This document shows, piece by piece, positions 35,398-43,600 of a stretch of 64,000 nucleotides of DNA (position 1 is its first letter; each line of letters opens with the position of its first letter). The notes under the pieces are model-generated. The model saw only the letters and a program-made list of their open reading frames with translations. It did no database searches and was not told the origin of the DNA. The position numbers and the translations under genes were made by a program. The DNA is from Nostoc sp. PCC 7524. Its GTDB lineage: Bacteria > Cyanobacteriota > Cyanobacteriia > Cyanobacteriales > Nostocaceae. The stretch spans positions 2,447,501 through 2,511,500 of the forward strand of contig NC_019684.1 in the NCBI RefSeq assembly GCF_000316645.1, written 5' to 3'.

Positions 35398-35946
35398 ATG
35401 CCTAAAGAAACTTATATTCCCTGCCTTTTGCGTTTGTTTCGCCAGTATGGCTATGACGGTGCTACCTTATCCAAAATTTCTGAAGCCACGGGCTTGGGTA
35501 AAGCCAGTCTTTACCATCATTTTCCCGGTGGTAAAGATGAGATGGTGGAGACGGTGCTGGATTATATTCAGCAGTGGTTAGGTCAAAATATTTTGTCGGC
35601 ACTTCAGAGTGAAGGGGATGCTCTAACAAAGTTGCGACGTATGTGCGATCGCCTGGATGAACTCTATGAAGGAGGAGAGCAACCCTGTCTATTTGCGATT
35701 TTGTTGCTGGGTTCGGCTCGTGATGTGTTTCATGATCAAGTCAAAGCACTCCTGCACAGATGGATTGATGCGATCGCTGATGTTTTAATCGCAGCCGGGA
35801 TGAATCAAAAACTTGCCCATGACCGAGGGGAAGATGCGGTAATTATGATTCAAGGGGCATTAATTCTGTCTCAAGGGTTAGATGATCCATCTGTTTTTCA
35901 ACGGGTAATTCAGCGATTACCAGAAGACCTTTGTCAAGCCGAGTAA
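35398..35946 (+). CDS. TetR/AcrR-family transcriptional regulator
   Basis: This 182-residue protein has the N-terminal TetR helix-turn-helix (LFRQYGYDGATLSKISEATG, then LGKASLYHHFPGGKDEMVET) and a helical ligand domain. It resembles the YxaF/LmrA-like subgroup. Two operator-like palindromes lie just upstream, between it and the leftward GST/PNPOx/cupin operon, so it most likely represses both itself and that operon until an electrophile or drug-like ligand binds. Confidence 0.94.
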   Translation: MPKETYIPCLLRLFRQYGYDGATLSKISEATGLGKASLYHHFPGGKDEMVETVLDYIQQWLGQNILSALQSEGDALTKLRRMCDRLDELYEGGEQPCLFAILLLGSARDVFHDQVKALLHRWIDAIADVLIAAGMNQKLAHDRGEDAVIMIQGALILSQGLDDPSVFQRVIQRLPEDLCQAE

Positions 35947-36294
35947 GTGATCATCTTCATCCATTGTTTGATTAATCAGCACGTAGCGATCGCAGTGCTT
36001 GTCCTATCTGATAATGATGCTCAGGACTAGAGCTATATTGAATTGATAACTGAGTCAGGGGGTGAAATTGGGCAGGGTGCGATCGCCTCCAGAGGGTGAT
36101 GAGAGCAAAGCGATGGGTATCAACCACATCGCTTTGTTTTTTTTAAATTTTGGTATGTAATCGCACTTCCAGCTAAGTCACAAGAATACAAGCACATCTA
36201 TTGGTAGACTAAGATTGTAGCAATATCCATAATATCGGCTCAATTGCGCTGCCACCACTCAAGATTAATAGGCAAAACCTAGCATAGGGCAACA
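35947..36294. other. Intergenic region after the TetR gene
   Basis: It contains two HIP1 sites and the terminator at 36106-36145. The rest holds the upstream region of the DUF155 gene; no gene is visible. Confidence 0.4.
36106..36145 (+). terminator. Rho-independent terminator
   Basis: The stem CAAAGCGATG (36106-36115) pairs with CATCGCTTTG (36127-36136), a 10 bp perfect stem with an 11 nt loop. It is followed by eight T. It is the best terminator in the window and serves the TetR transcript. Confidence 0.85.
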
Positions 36295-37095
36295 ATGCAG
36301 AAACTCCTTTTTAGTGATAGAGATAGTTTTAAAGCACAAGCCCTATTTCTTGGTAAGAAGATTAATCTACAGAGATTGGAAAACTATGAATGTTTGGCAA
36401 CTATGCCTGTAATAGTGAAAGCAGGTAAGTGCGGTTGTGCTGTGCTGCTGGGCTATGGTGTAGTTGTTCTGTTTAACCTTGAGCCTGTGGAGAAGGTAGC
36501 CTTTTTAACCCAACTATCTTCTCAAGTTAGTGACTCTTTTACCGATCCTGAAACAGAAGAAGTGGAAGTTCATCTCAATATTTCCGAAAGTGAGCGAGTC
36601 AAGGAAGGAAAAATTTTCCTACATGAATTGAGTGTAGAACGCTTGCAGATAGTGGCTGATATTCTTGCCAAAAGTGTTGTGCTATCTCATTATGAAATTA
36701 GTATAGCGGCAGTATTCGATCAAATTGAACCGTTTGCAGCTAGTCTCCAGCGTGAAAACAGAAGTAGGCAACAGAGCCGGGAATTACTGCGCCAACTAGG
36801 AACAACGTTGTTAGTTCAACATAAGATAGTGGGTCGAGTCGAGATTATCGATAAGCCTGAGTTGCTCTGGGAATCTCCACAATTAGAAAACTTATATCTG
36901 CGCTTGGAGGATGAATATGAAATCCGTGAGCGTCACAATGCCTTGGAACGCAAACTAGAGCTAATTAGCCAAACCGCACAAACGGTACTAGAGTTCATGC
37001 AGCATAGTAGTAGCCAGCGAGTAGAATGGTATGTAGTGATTTTGATTCTGGTGGAAATTCTGCTGTCACTGTACGACATTATATTCAAACGCTGA
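36295..37095 (+). CDS. DUF155 (RMD1/RMND1/Sif2-like) membrane-anchored protein
   Basis: This 266-residue protein includes CGCAVLLGYGVVVLFNLEPV, the DUF155 core segment HELSVERLQIVADILAKSVV LSHYE, and RQLGTTLLVQHKIVGRVEII. A basic-acidic helical region and a single C-terminal membrane helix follow (WYVVILILVEILLSLYDIIF). Eukaryotic relatives act in mitochondrial translation and ribosome tethering; the bacterial role is not established. It lies 147 bp upstream of the STAND pair and may or may not share its transcript. Confidence 0.85.
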   Translation: MQKLLFSDRDSFKAQALFLGKKINLQRLENYECLATMPVIVKAGKCGCAVLLGYGVVVLFNLEPVEKVAFLTQLSSQVSDSFTDPETEEVEVHLNISESERVKEGKIFLHELSVERLQIVADILAKSVVLSHYEISIAAVFDQIEPFAASLQRENRSRQQSRELLRQLGTTLLVQHKIVGRVEIIDKPELLWESPQLENLYLRLEDEYEIRERHNALERKLELISQTAQTVLEFMQHSSSQRVEWYVVILILVEILLSLYDIIFKR

Positions 37096-37242
37096 AAATG
37101 CTTGTCGGTTTCGGACGGGGATAATTCTATTGTTTGTTGATGGCAGATTTTGGGAATAATCTCAGTCAGTATGTTCCTGTCAAAGATAGGAAAATTGATT
37201 TCGTAATTATACGTAATTCTGAGATATTTCTCTACCCTGCCT

Positions 37243-37764
37243 ATGTTTAAGTTGAGCGTTGAACAAGTTTTAGCCAGCATTGCTGCACTTACTCCTGAAG
37301 AAAAAGCCCAACTCCAAATTCAGCTACCCAATGTCTTAGCTACTCAATCCCCAAATACACAACCAGGGCAAAACCAAGTTAATACTGTTAGTGGTACCAG
37401 TATGGGAGGAGAGAACAATGCTTTGAATTTCTCTCCTATACAAAATCGAGATGGCAATGTGACACTTTCTCAAAGTTTTACTCAACAAACTTCGCCACAA
37501 AAACAACAAGCCTTGGACTCCCTAGCGCAACTCAAACAAGCGATTCATGAAAGTGAAGCCCTTGATCCTCTAATTAAAGCTGGTGCTACAGCCCAAGTCG
37601 CCCAGGTGGAAGCAGAACTCAAAACACCCGAACCGAACCCAGGTATAGTCGGACAGGCGATCGCTACCCTCAAACAAGGGTTAGAAGGTGTCCAAACCTT
37701 AGCCGCCCCTACTTTAGCTGTGGCTTCTTTAGTTGCTAAAGCCTGGGGGATTCCCACTTTATGA
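37243..37764 (+). CDS. Small partner protein of a STAND NTPase (unknown function)
   Basis: A 173-residue protein. The N-terminus is helical (VEQVLASIAALTPEEKAQLQ), followed by a Gln/Asn/Thr/Ser-rich linker. A short motif GENNALNFSPIQNRDGNVTL resembles the GQGNVLTFAPVQQ motif at the start of the next protein. A helical C-terminal half follows, with a hydrophobic end (LAAPTLAVASLVAKAWGIP). It overlaps the NTPase gene by four bases (ATGA), so the two are translated together. I do not recognise a named domain. A role as adaptor, effector or membrane-active partner is inference. Confidence 0.7.
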   Translation: MFKLSVEQVLASIAALTPEEKAQLQIQLPNVLATQSPNTQPGQNQVNTVSGTSMGGENNALNFSPIQNRDGNVTLSQSFTQQTSPQKQQALDSLAQLKQAIHESEALDPLIKAGATAQVAQVEAELKTPEPNPGIVGQAIATLKQGLEGVQTLAAPTLAVASLVAKAWGIPTL

Positions 37765-40676
37765 ATCAACCAGACTCACCCCAATCTCAAGAGAATCTGC
37801 TGCAAAATGTCAGTATTAGTGGCCAAGGAAATGTCTTGACTTTTGCCCCCGTACAGCAGATTACGCAAATTGCTACCCAAATTATCCAAATTTCTACCGA
37901 AAAAATTACCCAACGCCCCCTCAAATTATCTTCGCCCTACAAAGGCTTAATGCGGTTTAACTCTACAGACCGCGATTACTTTTTTGGTCGAGATAAACTG
38001 ATTGCCAGGTTATTGAATGCAGTTAACAATAGCAGCTTTAGTGTGGTGCTGGGAGCTTCAGGAAGTGGGAAATCTTCTGTGGTGAGGGCTGGAGTCATAC
38101 CGGAACTGCAAAAAACTTTAACAGTTGAACAACGATTCTGTAATTTTATTTTTACTCCCCGTCATCACCCCTTTGAATCACTGTATCAGTGTTTGCAAAA
38201 CGAAGAAAAAGATTACAGATTTACAGAATCAGAAGCTGCGATCGCTCGACAAGTGAATTCACAAACCCTCTGGCAAGTGATTCACACACTCAAAAAACCT
38301 CATGAACGCTGGCTATTTTTTATTGATCAGTTTGAAGAATTATTTACTAATGGCAGTGATGCCGAGATGCGTCAGTGTTTCATTGATGGCATTGTCCAAG
38401 TTGCCAATGCTGGGGATAGCATGGTGCGAATTGTTCTGGCAATGCGGGCTGATTTTTTAGAGGAGTTTAGTTTCTATCCTACTTTAGGTGCGCTGGCTAA
38501 TCAGAACAATATTCATCTCGTCACAGATATGCACCCGGATGAGTTGCGTTTAGCCATCGAACAACCAGCCGCTTTACATGGAGTAGTGTTTGAAACAGGT
38601 TTGGTAGAACGCATTATTCAAGATGTCCAAGGACAAAAAGGTTATTTGCCTTTGCTGCAATACACTTTAAATTTACTGTGGACGATGGAGTGTCAATTGA
38701 TGGGGGCAAATAATTACCCCCATATTCAAGACCGACACCTGAATATTGCCAGTTATAACGTTATTGGTGGAGTGAGAGGGGCGCTACAAAAACGAGTCAA
38801 CGAAATTTACAACGATTTAGCAGCCAACCAACAAAAAGCCACCCAGCAAATTTTCTTGACCTTGGTGAATATTGCCGAGTCGGAGTCTGGACGTAGACCA
38901 GTTAGCCGTCCTGCTTATCGTCGTGAGTTTGCCAAAGATACTGAGACATTGGGGACACTGACAACTTTTATTAATGCCAATTTATTGGTGAGTAGTCACG
39001 AAGCTACCAATGGCGATGAGGTGATGACACTAAATCAGAAAAATGCCACGATCGCGATCGCCCATGAAATTTTACTGTACTCTTGGGATAAACTCCAGCA
39101 GTGGATTCGGGATAAAGAAGAAGCGATTATCTTGAGAAATTGGTTAGCAGATGAAACTAACCGTTGGCAAAAACTGCGCCAAATTGATGAGGAGAAGGCC
39201 AGGGAAGAACTTTTGCGCGGAACTCGCTTAGAACAAATCTTTAGCTTCAGAGAAAAGCAAATATTTGCTCAACTGCGAGACTTGACCTGTGAAGAAAACG
39301 CATATATTGATGCAAGTATAGCCGAGCGCGATCGCCTAGCTCAAGAAAAAGAAGCACAAATTCTCGCCTTGCAAAAAGCCCTGACTAAAGCCACTTTACA
39401 AGAGCAAGCTGCAAAAATACTAAATTTGCTCCGAGTCCAGCCTGTAGAGGGATTAGCCTTAGCAATTCAGACTATGGGTGAAAATTTGACCAAATTACCA
39501 GAAGAAATTCTCACTCCAGTTCAGGAAGCTGGAGTCAAAGCGATCGAAATAGCTAGAGAGCAAAATCTTTTGCGGGGTCATACAGCTGGAGTAACAGCCA
39601 TTGCTAGCAGTCCAGATAGTGAATTAATTGCCAGTGCAAGTGAGGATGGAACTATCCGGTTATGGAATCAACAAGGCCAATCTATTGGTTTACCGTTTAC
39701 TGGCCATGAGGGCGCTATCACATCAATCGCTTTTAGCACTGATGGAGAATACATAATCAGTGGTTCTCAAGATACAACCTTGCGCTTGTGGGATATGCAA
39801 GGAAATTTGATTGGCGCACCTTGGCGGGGAGAAAAATTAGGACGCGGATACTGGCGACTACTGCGGCGTAACCTGTGGTTTTTAGGATTTGGCTTATTTG
39901 TTTTTTGGTTAATAGTATTTCCTTTGGGCGATGTAATTAAAACTACATACAAATATTTATTTGGTTTTTTTGGTTTGTGTTTTCCTTTTCTCTGGTTTTC
40001 TGTCGTTCGTCCTGGTAACAGTGCAGTCACATCAGTGGCATTTAAACCCAACGACGGATACATCGTTAGCGGTCATGAAGATGGCACAGTCAGATTATGG
40101 AATCGTCAAGGTGAATTAATTGATATCCGGGCTTGTTGGGGGTATAAAGAGGAACTGGGGAGAAAATTTCGCTTGTGGTTATACGGTGGTACTGTCACCT
40201 CAGTTGCCTTTAGTTCTGATGGTAAGCTGCTCGCTAGTGCCAAGCATAATGGCACCGTCCGGTTGTGGAATATACACAAAAAACTGAGCCGTCGTCAACT
40301 TGGTCGAGCAGGGAAAATTGCTGTCACTTCCATAGCTTTTTGTCCTTATGGGCAGAAAATGGTCAGTGGTAATCATGATGGTACAGTGCAATTGTGGAAT
40401 CACCAAGGACAACCCATCGGTCAGCCTTTCTCTGCACATGAAGGGGCTGTGACCTCAGTCGCCTTTAGTCCCGACGGTGACAAAATCGTCAGTGGTGGTG
40501 ATGATGGTACAGTGAAATTGTGGTCTAGTTATGGCATGGCGATCGCTGCACCTTTCTATGGACATGAAGCTGCTGTAACTTCAGTCGCAATATCTGCAAA
40601 GGTGGGAGTGCTACGGTTTCCCACATCTCGAATAATGATGGGGTTAGCAAAGTTAGGTATAGCAGCTCTACCTTGA
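37761..40676 (+). CDS. STAND NTPase (nSTAND1-type) with WD40 repeats, 3' end truncated by rearrangement
   Basis: A 971-residue protein. Residues 1-50 carry the motif SGQGNVLTFAPVQQITQ. The NTPase begins near 60 (SPYKGLMRFNSTDRDYFFGR), with Walker A GASGSGKSS at 98-106 and Walker B-like WLFFIDQFEEL at 184-194. A helical region follows to ~600, then WD40 repeats. Six repeats are complete; the seventh stops at GHEAAVTSVA and continues as 25 unrelated residues (from ~40589) that are antisense to the neighbouring FG-GAP gene. Between repeats 2 and 3 lies a ~60-residue insert with two hydrophobic helices (NLWFLGFGLFVFWLIVFPLG, 704-723, and YLFGFFGLCFPFLWFSVV, ~733-750). STAND proteins act as signal-triggered switches, often in defence or cell death; that role is inferred here. 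Confidence 0.88.
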   Translation: MNQPDSPQSQENLLQNVSISGQGNVLTFAPVQQITQIATQIIQISTEKITQRPLKLSSPYKGLMRFNSTDRDYFFGRDKLIARLLNAVNNSSFSVVLGASGSGKSSVVRAGVIPELQKTLTVEQRFCNFIFTPRHHPFESLYQCLQNEEKDYRFTESEAAIARQVNSQTLWQVIHTLKKPHERWLFFIDQFEELFTNGSDAEMRQCFIDGIVQVANAGDSMVRIVLAMRADFLEEFSFYPTLGALANQNNIHLVTDMHPDELRLAIEQPAALHGVVFETGLVERIIQDVQGQKGYLPLLQYTLNLLWTMECQLMGANNYPHIQDRHLNIASYNVIGGVRGALQKRVNEIYNDLAANQQKATQQIFLTLVNIAESESGRRPVSRPAYRREFAKDTETLGTLTTFINANLLVSSHEATNGDEVMTLNQKNATIAIAHEILLYSWDKLQQWIRDKEEAIILRNWLADETNRWQKLRQIDEEKAREELLRGTRLEQIFSFREKQIFAQLRDLTCEENAYIDASIAERDRLAQEKEAQILALQKALTKATLQEQAAKILNLLRVQPVEGLALAIQTMGENLTKLPEEILTPVQEAGVKAIEIAREQNLLRGHTAGVTAIASSPDSELIASASEDGTIRLWNQQGQSIGLPFTGHEGAITSIAFSTDGEYIISGSQDTTLRLWDMQGNLIGAPWRGEKLGRGYWRLLRRNLWFLGFGLFVFWLIVFPLGDVIKTTYKYLFGFFGLCFPFLWFSVVRPGNSAVTSVAFKPNDGYIVSGHEDGTVRLWNRQGELIDIRACWGYKEELGRKFRLWLYGGTVTSVAFSSDGKLLASAKHNGTVRLWNIHKKLSRRQLGRAGKIAVTSIAFCPYGQKMVSGNHDGTVQLWNHQGQPIGQPFSAHEGAVTSVAFSPDGDKIVSGGDDGTVKLWSSYGMAIAAPFYGHEAAVTSVAISAKVGVLRFPTSRIMMGLAKLGIAALP

Positions 40677-43600
40677 TTGTGAGCGACAGCAATTGTGCCG
40701 TCAAGTGCGCCGATGAATAAGTCTAAATCACCATCGTTATTTTCATCTATAAAGGTGGGAACGCTGTAGAAACCTACATCAACAGTAGATAAAGGATGAT
40801 TTTGAGGTATAGGTTGCTCACTGGCAGCCATAGTTACAGTTGCACTATTATTAATAGGATCAACAGCATATCCTAAAGCCTCGTTGATATTCAAAGTGAT
40901 GGTTTCTGCATCTTCTGTGATTAAGTCATCAACGCCAAATAAATCAATATTTAATTGTGATTGTCCCTGGGCAAAGGTAATACTAAAATTGCCATTAACG
41001 GGAGTAATAAATCTTCGGTTGACTTCTAAGATGTAATCATCCCCAAAAGTGGCAGTATTTCCAGGATCGAGACTGATATTAACAGTTAATTCTCTTAATT
41101 CTCCCTCGCTGTCCGTGCGAGTTAAGGAATATCTGCCTATGTCTCCTCCTCGTTCAAAAGATCGGGAATCAATAGCTCGAATGGCAACAATGGAAAGTGG
41201 GTCACTGGGGGCAATCGTTACAGTTCCACTATTATTATTAGGATCAACAGCATATTCTGACGACTGATTTAAGTTCAGAGTAATGGTTTCTGCGTCTTCA
41301 TTAACAAACTCATTCACAGGAATTAAATCAATATTTAACTCTGATTGTCCTTCTGCAAAAGTGATATTGAAATTGTTATTGATAGGAGTAATAACTTCGC
41401 CATTTACTTCTAGATTGTAATCATTAGTGAGAGTGGCAGTATTTCCAGCATCGAGACTGAGATTAATAGTTAATTCTCTTAATTCTCCGTCGCTGGGTGT
41501 GCGAGTTAAGGTATATCGCCCTAAATCTCCTCCTCGTTCATTAGCTTGGGAGTCGGTAGCTTGGATAGTTACAATCGAAAGCGGATCACTGGGGTCAATA
41601 GTTACAGTTCCGCTATTATTATTAGGATCAACGGCATATTCTATAGCCTGATTTAAATTTATGGTGATGGTTTCTGCATCTTCAAGCAGAATATCATCAA
41701 CAGGAATTAAGTCAATATTTAATTGTGATTGTCCCTGGGCAAAAGTGATGCTTAAATTGTCATTGATGGAATTAATAACTGTGCCATTAACTAATAGATT
41801 GTAATCATCGCTGAAAGTGGCAGTATTTCCACCATCGAGACTGAAATTAACAGTTAATGCTGTCAATCCTTCTCTGCTGGCCGTGCGAGTTAAGGTATAT
41901 CTGCCAAAATTTCCACCCTTTTCATTCGCTTGGGAGTCAATAACTTGGAAACTAACAATCGAGCGAGTTTCAATATTTGATTCAAATGCACCAATGTCAA
42001 CATAACCATTTTGAGCGCGAGTAACACCACGCTGATCAACTGGAAGCGGTTCGCTAATGTTATTATCGCCATCTAAATCTGCTATATCTTCAGGTAAATT
42101 AGCGTTATTTCCAGAATTTATGGCTATACTATCGTCAAGCAAAGCATGGGTAAATGTTGCACCACCATTATCTTGTAAAGTTCCTAATCTGGGATTGATG
42201 GGGTTGGTGTTAGTTCCGACTATATCGCCATTATTGGTATTAATAAAACCTGTACTACCTTCATTACTGCCAATTAAATTATTGCCATTACTGATGAAAT
42301 TTCCTTCAACATCGAAATGATTGACGAGATTTACATTGCCGTCAATGATATTGTTTCCAGCCACAATGGTATTACCAAGAATTGCAGTACCACTGTTGAC
42401 AATACCACCACCTTGGGAAGCAGAGTTATTAGTGATAGTGCTGTTGGTGACTCTTAAAGTTCCTGTATTAATAATACCGCCACCGCTATTAGTTGATTGA
42501 TTGCCGCTAATGGTGGCGTTGTATAAATTGAGTGTGCCACTATTACGAATACCGCGACCATTGTTATTACTAACTGTACTGTTGATGAGGATGAAACTGC
42601 TATTATTGAGGATACCACCACTACTATTGTTACTGATGGTAGTATCAATTAAAGTTGTATTTCCTTGATTGAAAATACCTCCACCACCTTCTCCTTCTTC
42701 TTCAATGTTATTGTTAATTTTGCTGTTGATAACGGTTAAATTACCTTGATTTTCGATGCCACCAGCGAACCGTCCGCGACTGTTACGGACGATGCTATCA
42801 CTAAGGATTAAAGTACCGTTATTGACAATAGCAGTATTATCAGCGTTGACCAGAGTTAAGCCACTGATATTAGTGTTTGCATTGTTGTTAATTGAGAAAA
42901 TGCTAAAAGTATTGTTTCCATCTACTGTGAGATTATTTGCACCTAAACCTTGAATGGTAATATTTCTGTTGAGGTTGAGAGTTCCCAAAGTTAGAGAAAT
43001 AGTTCCTCCCGTTAAACTTTGTGCAAAGTTAATATTTCCACCTGCTGCTGCGATAAAAAGAGCTTCCCGTAAAGATACATCTCCTGAACTTAAATCTCCA
43101 TCAAATTCATCAGTGAGATTATCTACAGTGACGGTATCGAGTAATTTAAATTCTACCGCGCCAATATCTATACCATTAGCTTGAGGGCGAGATGTTCCCA
43201 AGCGATCGCTCCCTGTTAAACTTGGATCACCTGAATCAAATGCAGGGCCAATAATCGAAGGTACGTGATTATTTTCTAAGCTACCCAATAGCGGGTTAAT
43301 GGGATTTGTTCTTGTCCCTACAATATTCCCATTTACACCATTAACAAAACCAATACTGCCATCATTAATGCCAATCAGGTTATAGCCATTGCTGGTAAAG
43401 AGTCCATTCACATCGGGACTTTCACCACCTTGATCAAAGTTGCTGGCAATAATTGTATTGTTAACCGTTGTCTGACCAATCAAACTGTAAATCCCGCCAC
43501 CGTTACCGCTATTGACAATATTATTAGTAATGGTATTACTAACCAGTTGTAATGTGCCATTCAGATTAAAAATACCACCGCCATTATTTAGGGCTATGTT

